From the NCBI GenBank assembly GCA_023133595.1, contig JAGLWF010000007.1:1-64000 (forward strand): 64,000 bases of DNA. The letters are read 5' to 3'. Numbering within the stretch: position 1 is the first letter of the stretch; the number at the start of each line of letters is the position of its first letter. The notes beneath the pieces are model-generated. The model was not told the origin of the DNA and made no database searches. It worked only from the letters and a program-made list of their open reading frames with translations. Position numbers and translations under genes: made by a program. This document shows positions 27,001 to 39,000 of this stretch, in pieces. Origin of the DNA: Nanobdellota archaeon (GTDB lineage: Archaea > Nanobdellota > Nanobdellia > Woesearchaeales > WJKV01).

Positions 27001-30000
27001 GTCTATGATTCGCAACCCGACTATCAAGATTCAATTGTTCTTGCCCTGGATTAAGATTTAGCATTCCTCTAAATTGTGCAACTTTTTCTGCCTCTTCTGC
27101 AAAGAGCTCTGCTAATTTTTCTGCAGATTCTCCCTCTAGTTGATCATATTTTCCGTCTGAAGGGAATTGTATAGTGCTTGTTCCAGCACTTAAGCTAATC
27201 ATTGGGAGGCCCGGACTATTTACTGTCTTCATCTTTTCTGAAGCTTTTCTGAAATTTCCTTGTCCAGTTGTATCAAAGAATCGTTCTAATTCTGCTGGAC
27301 TATATCTTGAGAATTCCTCCTCAAACAATCGTCTACGGTTCTGCCCTTCCCTGGATTGATCATCCAGAATATCCTTGATATGGTCTTCTGTGATGACTCT
27401 CGCACGCCGCACTCCAGCTGTTTCAGCCAGGCCAGTCAGTTTAGTATGCAGATCATCGAATGCTTTTCTGATAGTTATTTCTCCCCTGCCTTTGACTTTG
27501 ATTCCTGCTTCTGCAAGTTCGTTGATCGCAACATCAGATGTCACTGCAATTCCGTAAGTTCTCAGATATTCCTGGATATTTCCTATAAGTGCATCTTCTG
27601 TAGGGATTTTTTCACCCTTAAGTTTCTCTAGGACCACATCTCTCTCACGCGCAGACTCTTTTTTCATTCCATCTTTCTTGAATCGATTTGCTTTTGCAAG
27701 AGTGGCAAATGCAGACATGAACCATTTCTGTCTCTTTGCAAGTGCAGTATCGCCAAGCACAGAAAGCAAGATCCTTACATCAGCCTCTGAAATAAGCACG
27801 CCTTCTTCTCTGATAAGATCATTCAAGTTCTCAATATTTTCTGCAAACTTTCCAATAGATACATAATAGCCTACTTCTTCAGCAAATAATTCTTCTGCAT
27901 AATCAACAGACATGAATGAGCCATAATTAAATTGATAGGTTATAACATCTTTCGCAAGCTCGATTTCTTGTCCAGTACTGATCTTGGAAAGGTCAAATTC
28001 ATCAAGACCTTTATTTACAGTAGCAACTGCCTTCAATACTTCGCCTCTAGCAGCATTGGCCAGGATAGAAATAAACTTAAGAGTTGGCCTGTCCAGTTCT
28101 GTCATCATCATCTGTGCCTGTGCTATTGCTATAGGTGTAGTAATCGTGAGTGGCTGCTCTTTAACTTGGAATGCAATAACTTTATCTCCTTGAAGCTCGA
28201 CACCACCGACATTTCCACCATAATAAGTAGACATTCCAACGTCAAGATTTATTATCCTTCCACCAAATCCGATCAATCCATATTCATCCTTTAGTAGATT
28301 CGCTCCTTTTGCACGCGGAGGAGTATGTGAAACAAACTGAGGTATCATTCCTTTAGGATCCGCTTTTAATAATTCATCATAATAATCCACCCAGAAGATG
28401 CCTCCGAATTTCTGTTGTGGTTCCCGTTTAAATTCCCCGGTTTTTGGATCTTTAACTGTTCTTGCCTCTCCAATTCCAAATATCATATTCCTCTTATAGG
28501 ATAGATCCTCATCTTCCATGGCTCGTACTAATACCCCATTAAAATCATCTACGATTTCATCCAAAACATCAACTTTATCTTCTGCAGTCATATCATCATA
28601 ACCAATTATAGATTCAATCTCAGGATGTACTCCTGCATGTGTAACAATCATTCCACCAATGTGTGTTGCTGCGACCATATCTCCTGAAAGAATCTCTCCT
28701 TTTAATTTATCATGCCAGAAATCATTCTTAAAGTTCTTAATGTCCATCCTGCTGATCTCTCTTCTTGCTGCATACGCAAGCTCGTGATTTCCTATTATTC
28801 TTATCACTTCATCTCCAACTTTTCTGGCTTGCTCCTGCAATTCAGCCTCGTAAAGATAAGTTTCCTGCGCAGCCAGATCATCATATTGCACTCCAGAATC
28901 CAGTACATCTCCGTTCAAGACCAGTGTTGTCTTCACACCTTTCTTCTTGATCCAGTTTCCTTCTTCATCAATATAACCATTCTTTCTCAGAGCAGTTTTT
29001 AGATGCTCTATCTGCCCGTGCCTGTCTCCAAGTATCACTGCACGTTCATTCGCAGGAAGAGCAACTGGAAGTTTTGCAATCGTTTTCTTTTCAACAGTTG
29101 CTATTCTTTCATCCAATACTTTTGCACGTCTTACCATCGGAGCTCTTTCTTCTCCAACATCTGGTACTTCTGGAATCACTTCTTCAACTACAGGGATTTC
29201 TTCAATAAGAACAGCTCTTCGAACAGCAACTTCTTCAGGAACAAGTTTCCTGGTTTTAGGAGGGAATATGCCAAACTGTGATGCAACAACCCATTGTGTC
29301 ATGCTCAGAAGAAGTTCTTTTGCATTCATACCTTCGACTCTAGGTTCAGCTGGAATCTCTTCTTTAACTACAGGAACTTCTTTAGCTATTGCTTCGATCT
29401 GACTTTCTTGTTCATCAGCAATTGTCTCTAAGGTTTTGGAAGGTTCTATTTGCGATGCAGCCACAGCAGCATAAGTACCAGCAATCATTTTCTCGACCTG
29501 GCTGACTGGTTGTTTGGTTTCTGCTGCAGTATCTCTTATTTCAATCTCTCTTTCTCTTTCTCGGATCTCGGCCTTGGCTCTTGTTTGCAGTTCACGGAAA
29601 TTAGCATTAGTACGTACGAATTGTCTGGCATTTTGGGATCTTTCCAGTATCTTAGCACCAATTATATCTGCTTTATTCTTATCTTTGGTGACTTGTGGCT
29701 TGTTCATTGCAGTGATCATTATTACTAGAGCTTCTTCTGCTGCATATTCTTCATATTCTTCTCCTAGCTGCCGCATAATCCACTCCTTAGTATCATAATC
29801 CAGCGAATCCCAGAATTCAGCCACAACATCCTTATTCTCTGCTTTAAGATCAGCGATAATACTGTGTGACGCTTCGTGGTATCCAAATGAGACTTCATCA
29901 TCTGCACGGATCTCGTCTTTAATAATAACTCCGCGACCAAGTTCTGTGAACTGCGCAACATGCCCGTCAAGAGTGCCGTACATCTTGACAATATCTGCTT

Positions 30001-33000
30001 CAGAAATACCTTCTGTTCTTTTCTGCTCTTCCCTCTGCGCCTCTAATATTTTTCTGACAGCAGCAACTTTATCTGCAGAGAATGCTTCTGCATTGGTCCA
30101 TCCACGATCATCTTTATTTAAATCTCGACCATACAATATTTTATGTATATCATTCAATTTTGCCATTTCAGCAACCACAAGCTTGTCGTGCACAGTTGTG
30201 TACAACTTTCTTGACCTTGCATCCGAGAACTGTCTCATCAAACCCGGTTTTAATTCAGGTGTTCTTCCCTGTTCAATCTCTATTTTTGCCGTTTCAAGTG
30301 AATCCCGCAGAGTATTCATATAAGCAACACGGCTTCGAAGTCCAACTTTTGTTCTGGAAGCTTCTAATGCTTTTGGCCTTACCTGATCAATATAGTCAAG
30401 AACATCATCAATAGCTTTCATCTTTTGTTCCCGGGGTACTTTAGGACCTATAACCGGATCTGTGATGATATCTTCAACATTTCTAAATTTACTTCCAAGA
30501 TCTCTAGAAGTTCTTCTCAGCATTGATTCAGCTGCCTCTGCAGCAATTTCTTCAAATTTTGCTTCAGCAATATCCTCAAGAGGTTCAAATGTTCGCTGGA
30601 CTTCAGCTAACTGTTCTATATCAGCATCTGGAAGAAGCTCAAAGATATTATTATTCTCCTGCATCAATAATCCCATATCACGGATCAGTTCTTGCTTCTC
30701 CAATGATAATGCTACTTGTTCATGGAACATATCTATTTGTGTTTCAGCGTCATAACTTTCTCGTGTTGAATCTAATACATTCAGTCTTTCACTGATCTGC
30801 CTCAATCTTTCTTTTCTTTCACCTAATTGATCCATATTGTCATTATAGATATTATAAACTTGCTGTCTTCCTTCTGGTGTCAGTGTTTCTTTAGTGAATA
30901 CTTTTTCTCCAACCCGGATCTTTCCATCTAATGATTGAGTGACTGTTGTCTCAATAGCAGGCGCTCTTTGCCTGAAAACAACTTCTGGACGGTCACCACC
31001 AACAGCACGTTCAGCATAACTATCTGTATTTCTTAATGTTTCCATAGAATTCTTCATTTCTGCAAGAGTCCCAACATATTTTAGTCCTTTTGCAGTACCT
31101 GTCTTAGTAAAGTCAAATTTAGCTCCTTCTGCATAATCCGCAAATTCCAAGAAACGTTTCTGACTCTTTGGATCCAATCTCATGAAATCTTTAGAGAATA
31201 ATTCGCTTGTCTTAACTCTCTTACCATCAATTACAACTTCTCCTTTGATTCTCAATATTTCTCCAGTTGTTGGCTCAATTTCAAAGAATTTTTCAGAAGA
31301 TATCTTTAGTTTGCCTTTTCCTGCTGTTTCAACGAACTTTCCTTCGACCTCATAAACCACTTTCTCAAACAATGCAGATCTCGCTGGCCCATCTTTGGCA
31401 ATATTCTTCTTAAAGAAATCAGCAGTAGCATCAAACTTGCCGCGCATTATATCAGCAGGATCGCCTAACTGTGATTTTGTGCTTGTTGCAAGATCTTTTG
31501 CTCCTCTGCTCTCAAAAAGATCTCGCCATTTGTCAATGATCTTTCTTCCGTCAGGAGTTGCTGTTTCTCTGGCAAGTCTTAATGTATGTTTTGATAATGA
31601 ATCTGGTTGCTGTAGATCAGAATTCAAGTTTGCTCTATGTGTTTCAACACGTGCAGAAAGCATGAATTCTCTTAATATTCCTTCTGATGTTGAAAGAGCT
31701 TTATTTGTTGTATGCACTTCAAAACTGTCGAACGGAGACCGTCTTCTTCCAAAGAACTGATCACCACTTTCAAGGTTAAGACCACTACCATCACCAATAT
31801 TCTGGTCAAATTTCCTGTCAGGTAATTTTTCTCTCTCAATTATCTCTTTAATCTGCTCAAATGTTTTTCCTTCTTTTAATAATTGGTTAGTACGTATGGA
31901 TCTTTCTGTCTTGATATCAAGAGCCTCTCTTTCTGTTGTAACAATCTTGACTTTCTTTCCTTTGTGTGTTGTGACTATTTTTCCATTTACTTCTTTTGCA
32001 AAAGCAGCTTCAACTTCACTAGGTTCTACTGGATCTGGACCCTTGTACTTCTTTGTTTTTGCATCATATTCATATTTGTAATATTTTCCGCCTTTCGTAT
32101 TAGTCCTTTGCAGATACAATATATCAGTGTCAACAGGCTCACCACGTGCCGCTTTTGTTTTCTGTATTTCAATATAACTTTCCCATTGCTCTATCCTAGA
32201 ACTGACACCTCTTTCAGAACCAATTGTCTCTACTCCTTCTGGATTTAATTTTACTTTTCCAGCTTTATCATACAATCTTATCTTTCCTTCAAGATCAGAA
32301 GTGAATTCATAAGCTCTCTTAGTTATACCTGCTCTTTCGCCATAATACAATTTGTTGTACATATCTAATAATTCTCCTTGGAAATTCCTTCCTGGTCCTT
32401 GTTCTGAAACTTTGACCATACCTTTTCCAAACTTGGCTTCAATAGTAGCTCCTTCAATTATGTCGGTAGCTGTCCACTGGATTTCTTTTCCACGAGACAT
32501 CCGCAATGCTTCATCATAAGATATGCTCCTTGTCTTTGTTGTGACGTCAATGTTTAATAGTGCATTTTTGCTTGCACCTAATGAAAGACGATGCAGCAAT
32601 GTCTCAATTGTCGCATCACCAAAGCTCAGTTCTGGTGCAACTGTTCTACCAATAACAGGAACTGGTCTTCTTACACCAGTTACTGGATCAGGATATACCA
32701 TGAAATTCGCATCCCGTTGCCAAGTCAATACTTCTCTTAGCTTAGAAAGAACTTCCATTTCCATAGATCCGGGTTCAATCTTATCAACACCAAGAGCTTT
32801 CTTGAAAGCTTCCAGAGCTTCTGGAGAAAAATCTTCGACAACAGTCCTTGATTTCCTGTCTGTGGTTGCAGTATCGTACTTTTTCTTGAATTCAAGAACT
32901 TCTTTACGATTAATATTTTCACTCTTGAATCTTTCATTTATAATATCTACTTCAGCCTTTGTATATTTATTATCTGTAATCTCTTTTAGCTCTCTGGCAC

Positions 33001-36000
33001 TTATTTTACCATTATTCTTCAATACTTTATCAAGCAGTTTTGCTTGAACATCAGCATCAATTGTTCTTTCATTGGATTGCAATAAATCTTTAGTCTTTTT
33101 TGAGAATGCTTCATTAAGTAGAGTGTCACGTGCTCTATTAAGGAAGTCACGCTCAGATTTGAACTGCTTTGCATCATCTTTGAACAACTTGGAACCTTCT
33201 TTTGCAGCTTCTCTGAAACGGAATGTCCCTTTTTTAGGATTTATTTCTATATATTCATCTATAACTTTCTGAATCTTCTCAATAACTTCTACTCTCTGCC
33301 TTCCTAGTTTTAATGCACGTTGTTTAGATGTTTCTATTGTGATTTGCATGTTATTTGCTTTATTTTCAAGATGAGCTTCGTCTCGGATGTGGGTTGGACC
33401 TTTTTCAATCATATCTAGTATTTGCTTTGCAAGCGCACGTTCAGCATGAGTTCCCATCTCTGATTTCATTATCAGCTTTTGTTCAGTTAGATAATCAACA
33501 ACAGCAACTCTTGATTTTGAAACAGCTTTAAATGCAGCCTCTAATCCTTTAATACCTTCAGTTTTCATAAGTTCTGCAATATCAACAACATCTCCTTTTT
33601 TACCGCCCGGGAATTTCTTTTCAATAAATTTCTTGATATCATTAAATGCTCTTTCTCGGGTAGGTGAATTAGGCATGTGTACTGTAACTTTTCCAGCACC
33701 AAGTTGTAGCTCATACATGAGAACTGCTGGCATCATAACTGCAGTCTTACCAAATGCAGTAACTGCTTGAATAAGTACATCCCTATTTCCGTGCACCTCT
33801 AATAATGCTTGCACTTGATTGCCCCTTAATTTCATTTTACTAACACTTTCAAAATTATCAAGATATTCATTGAAAGCTTTAACTTGTTTTTCAGTCACTC
33901 CAAACTTATTATATATTTCACGAACTTCTGGACTAGCTTCATTATATTCTATCAATCTCTGCTTTGCTTTCGGATCTTCTGGAAGAAGAGACTTTTTCTG
34001 TTTAGCTGTCAGAGTTTTCATTTGATCTGGTGTAAAAATATCTCTTACCCGACTAACACCTTCAGCAAATGTAAGTGACTCACTTACTCGTGAAACTTGT
34101 GCCTCTATTATCTCCATCTGTGCTTGATAGAATCCTTCTCTAATTGCTCCAGTTGTTTTTAGTTCAATTAGATATTTTGTTCTTAATAGTAAGAGTTCCT
34201 TCTCTATCTGTAAAGATTCAACAGTATCTATCTCTGCTTTCTTTTGATATTCTGCATCATATTTCTCTTTGATAGTATGTTTTAGCTCTTTAATCTCGGA
34301 TTCTAGTTTGGCACGTTCAGCAACTTTTTCAGGACTTAATTTTTCTAATGCTGTTCTTTTCTCAGCCAATTTTTTCTGTGCATTCTTGACTTCTACCTGT
34401 TTAAGCTGTTTTTTAAGAATCTCTAATCTTTTTTGTTCAAGAAGATTTTCTTGACTTTTTATCTTCTTCAATCTTTCATTCATAACTTTATCGCCAGCAT
34501 CATCAGCCCTTTCTTTTTGCTTTAATCTTTCATTTCTTGCTTTGATTGCTTTTTTCATCAATTCTATTGTTTTATCGTAAGTTTCTGCAGTATAATCGCC
34601 ATCCTTCATATTTTTAGGATCATTGAATTCTTTTGCAAATTCAGACATGTATCTTCTTCCTTCAGAACCTGCTCTCTGTGCTTCAAGAATATTTTTTCTT
34701 CTCACAAATTCTTCAGGGATCAGTTTTCCACGTTTGTATTCGATTTCAATATGTTTTAATGCTGCATCAATCTCTCTAATCTCTGCTTTGCTCAGCTTTA
34801 TTGTCTGTTCATAATCTAATCTTGTTTGAGCATCTGTAGATTCTCCTTCTACTTTTTCACGTGCTTTCTTAGATCGTATACTTTCTAACTCAGCTTTTAT
34901 CCGATCCGGAGAAACTTTATTATATTGGGCTTCCAATTTTCCAATTTCAGAACGTAATTGTTTTGCTTCTGGAGATTTTGTAGGCAATTTATCCAATTTT
35001 TGCCTTAGCTCAGTGATTTCTGCTTGAAGTTTCCTTGCTTTTTCAGGAGAAGTTTCCCTAAGCTCTCTCTGCAATTCACCCATTCGTTTCAAATCATGTT
35101 TATTTAAAGCAGCTTCAGCAGTCTTGACCGCCTTCATCAACTCAGGAACATCTTTAATATACCTATTCATCTCTGCAATCTCTCTTGATGAATATTCACC
35201 AAGACCAGCATCTTTCAATTCTTTAGCAGTTACTTTTCCTTTCCTGAATAATCTTTCTAATGTTTTTGTATCAACAGTTCTTGATCGGCCATCGGCAGTT
35301 TGTGTTTCAATAAGACTACGTAATGCAGATCTTCTATCTACTGTAAACTGTTTAGGTACCCGTTTTCCTTCTTTTGTGGTTTCAAGTCGTGTTTCAATGA
35401 AATAATTTGCATTCCTTCGGGTATTCTGAAGATTTTTCTCAAGTGGATTTCTGTCCATCTGTCTTCTTGTAACAGCAGAGACCCTTCCTCTCATAATCGC
35501 TCCCTGGAACACACCGCCCCCTTTCATACCTAATATAAAGACGCCGTTTCCAACAAAACTCTTGCCGAGATTTTCCCAGCTGAACTCATAATGCTTACTA
35601 GTTAGTGCTTCTCCTACCTGTTCAGACGCAACAAAAAATGAGACTTCTCCGACAAGTGCTATTGTTTTTCCACCGATATTCAGTACAGCTTCTTCACCCA
35701 CCATTGTTCCAAAGACTCCAGTTCGCCCCAATACTGCACCAAAGCCTTTATGCAATACGCCTAATGAACCAATGATGAACATGTTATGAGCAAACTCGCC
35801 AGCAAGGGCTCCAGCAGTCCACTCCCCTTCCCCTTTTGCAAGCTGCCATCCTCTGTGCATTGTAGTGAAAATAGCTGCATTCAGAACAAGACCTATACTT
35901 CTAGCAACAACATTTCTTACAGCAGCATTTGCTAGGACCTTTCCACCAACTCGGGATATCAAACTTCTCGCGAAATATCTGGCAGCTAATCTAGTAGTAT

Positions 36001-39000
36001 AAACTCTACCAAGACCCATAATTCCAGCTCTTGCAGCTCCAGAAGCAAATCCAGCCATACCACCAGATGCAACTATCGCAGCCAGTTCAAGAAGAGTTCC
36101 AATGTTCAGATAATCATCCAGCCAATGGCCCTCATAATGTTTAAGAGACTTGAACGAATATTTACCAATATCAAATGATTTGAACCTGGCAACATCAAAC
36201 TCACCCCTGTTATCAATAAGTCCGAATGAACCTAATCTTGTGTAAGCTGCAACATTAGTGGTTCTTACTCTCTCAACAGATCCTTTATCAACATCATCAT
36301 AAAATTGTCCTTTCAATCCAGCGATCATACGTTGTATGTGCGCAATCTGTGCTTGTTTCCTATATTCTGGCATATCAGAGGCTGCAATCTCTGAAATCTG
36401 TTCTTCTAGTGTAGCAACTCTTGCTTCAAGATCCCCTTCTAACTTTTCAATCTCTTTTTCGCGCGCATCCCTTATCGCTTTGACAGCTTCAACCAGGTCC
36501 TCAATCTTTCCTCTTTCTGCTTTGAACATCTTATCATATCTTGCATATCCTTCACCAACCAAAGAACCATACACTTTACCCATACGGAAGACACCAGTGC
36601 TATACAAGAAATCCTTCAATCCATCAAATGTTCTCAAATCAATTTCAATATGTTTGTTCCTCTCGTATCTGGATATCGCAATTTTTCCGTTCAGTGAAGC
36701 AATAATATCTTCAAGACGAGATGTTACCAAACTAGCTTTTTGTCTTCCATCAAGACTAGGATCAATACCCCTATTAGGATTTCTACCGACCTTGTCATTC
36801 AATTCCTTCCATTTAGCAACATAATATTCTAGTCCTGTTTCAGCTACCCGGTAATTCCTATAAGTCAATGGATTATGGCCAAGCACAGAACTATATTCCT
36901 TATGATCTTCTATAATTCCCTCAACACGTTTCTTTTCCCAGTCATATCGCTTTAATTCTTCCCTATCTAATTCACCTAAACATTCTTGCCTACCTTTTTC
37001 TCCTTTTCCAGTATGCAGGCAATGCTCCACACCAACAGCCCGCCGTATTGCTTTTGCCTGCTCTGCTAATATCTGATGTTGGATTGCGCGGTGAGGAAGC
37101 TGGAATCTCTGGTTCTCGTGCATTGTCCGCTCAAACTCAATAACCTTTTGTCCATATTCTTTATACAGTTCTGCAGCATAATTCGCATCTATTTTTGCAA
37201 GATATTCATGATAAGCTTTGAGTTTCCCCTGCTCTCTAGCCATTGCCTTCTTTAATTCCCAGATTTGATTTCGTATTTCATAATCTTCTCTCTTAGGATC
37301 TTTCTTTTCAATATTTCCAATCTTACGGCCAAGTTCCCAGATCTTATCCCTGGCATTATTTCCAGATTGCTCCATGTACATCTTTGTATTTTCAGAAACT
37401 TCGCCTGGAGGATCACCATACATCACTCCTGCTTCATCGCGATCAAGAGAACCTTCTAAATTTCCTTTTTCTTCCAGAAGTTTTTCTATTCTAGCTTGTA
37501 TCTTCTGGTTAAGGAGAATATCTTCTTCATGTTCAGGATTTTCATGAGGATCCATCTCCGCCATCATAACATCAAGATCCATCTCTTCTTTCCGGATGAA
37601 ATAATCAAACCGTTCATCAATCTGTTCTTTTGTTGAAGATCTGAATTTGTCCAGCATACTGTCAGTATCCTCAATTGCTACTACTGCTTCTGGAGAAAGC
37701 TCTTCGAACTCTTTCTCTCTCTTGCCCCACATTAGTTCGTCCAGTTCGTTTGCTATTTGGTTTGCATAATCAAGAGCAAATTTGCTTTCATCAATAGCTT
37801 CTGTGTTTGCAAGATCTGCTAATGCCCTTGAAAGATTTTTTCTGTCTTCTGCTGTGAAGGATCCAGGTTTTGTTTTTAGTTTGTTAAGCAAAGCAACAAT
37901 TGTCTGTCCGCTCTTTCTCAGGTTGCCTTCTCTATATTCCTCATATTTTGATTCCTTCAGGATCTCTTTTATCGCATCTCTCCAGGCTTTATTGTTTGAG
38001 GAATCATCTGTTCTTCCTTCTCTATATTTATCAGCTTTCTTGGCAAGATAGCTCAAAGCCCTGCTTTCTTCTTCAAATGCAATTTCATCATTTATCGTCT
38101 CTCTTGCCAGTGCTTTTTGCTGATGATACAACCGTTCTTCCATCTCTCTGATCTGGCGTCTCTGCTCTTTAATAACATTAGAATCATCCTTGAATCCCAA
38201 TCCTTTCTGTTCTTCTAGCTCTCGTTTAAGCCTTCCGATTGCCAGAAGGGTTCGCTCGATCTTAGTTTTCATACCTCGATATTTTGCAAGATTCATCTCG
38301 TGAGAGTAAGCTATTGAAGCATAATCATCACCTTGTCTCTTGAGCACTGTGTTTGTATCAGCAATCCGATCCAGAATCAATTTTTCTGCTTCTTGTAATT
38401 TCTTCCTGTCTGCATCAGTCAATCTATGGTCGTATCTTATTTGCGCTAGTATCTGAGCATATTTTTTCTTAAGCTCTACAGTTCGTCCTCTATGGAACCG
38501 CTGATATCTTTCTCCTGTCTTTGGATCCCGCACTACAAAAGTATCTTTTCCTCTTTCATCCTTCTTTCCAAGCCCGCCATAGACTTGTTCTTCAATATCT
38601 TTGACAATAGCAGCACGTTTCTCTTCTTCTGCACGCTTCCTTGCTTCTTCCAATACTTTGTCTATTTCTTTCTGTGTTTTTAGAAACTGGTCAATATCAT
38701 CCTTTGAACTCTTTGTATCCAGTTCAAGATCTTTCTTGAAAGTTTCAAGCTTCTGCTCGAAAACTTCTAATGTGATCTCTCCAGCCATGAATTTTGCTTT
38801 AAGATCCTGAACATAAACAATCTCTTGCTGTCTCATATCAGCTGCAAGAATTCTTTTCCCCCCTTCACCAAAGAATTCATCAAGCTTAGCTTGATTTATT
38901 CTCTTTAAAATATCCTGAAGACCAGTTCCATCTGCATTAGCCAACTGGCCTTTTAATCCGTCAATATCAGCTTTTATCTTGTCATACGCTCTGGCCTTGC

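Larger units (their letters stand above)
1217..29224 (-). repeat. Interdomain dibasic motif, consensus VRRAVAIEE, about 20 copies (giant protein)
   Basis: In-frame copies in N-to-C order: 29198-29224 VRRAVLIEE, 29108-29134 VRRAKVLDE, 27386-27412 VRRARVITE, 23996-24022 AKRAIAIEQ, 23936-23962 VRRVVVIGD, 21068-21094 VRRSRVLVE, 19250-19276 VRRAIAIGE, 19199-19225 VRRAIAIEE, 17885-17911 VKRAVVLEE, 16706-16732 AKRAVVIEE, 13763-13789 VKRAVAIED, 11624-11650 VRRAVAIEE, 11591-11614 VRRAIAIS, 10991-11017 VKRAIALRM, 9437-9463 VRRAVVIEE, 8510-8536 VRRAIAIEE, 4784-4810 VKRAVAIEE, 2798-2824 VRRAVVIEE, 2063-2089 VRRAIAIEE, 1217-1243 VRRAVAIEE. Several are preceded by VPAVFEKP. They fall between recognisable enzyme domains, not inside them. 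Role unknown; a cleavage site or docking strand would fit. Confidence 0.9.
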
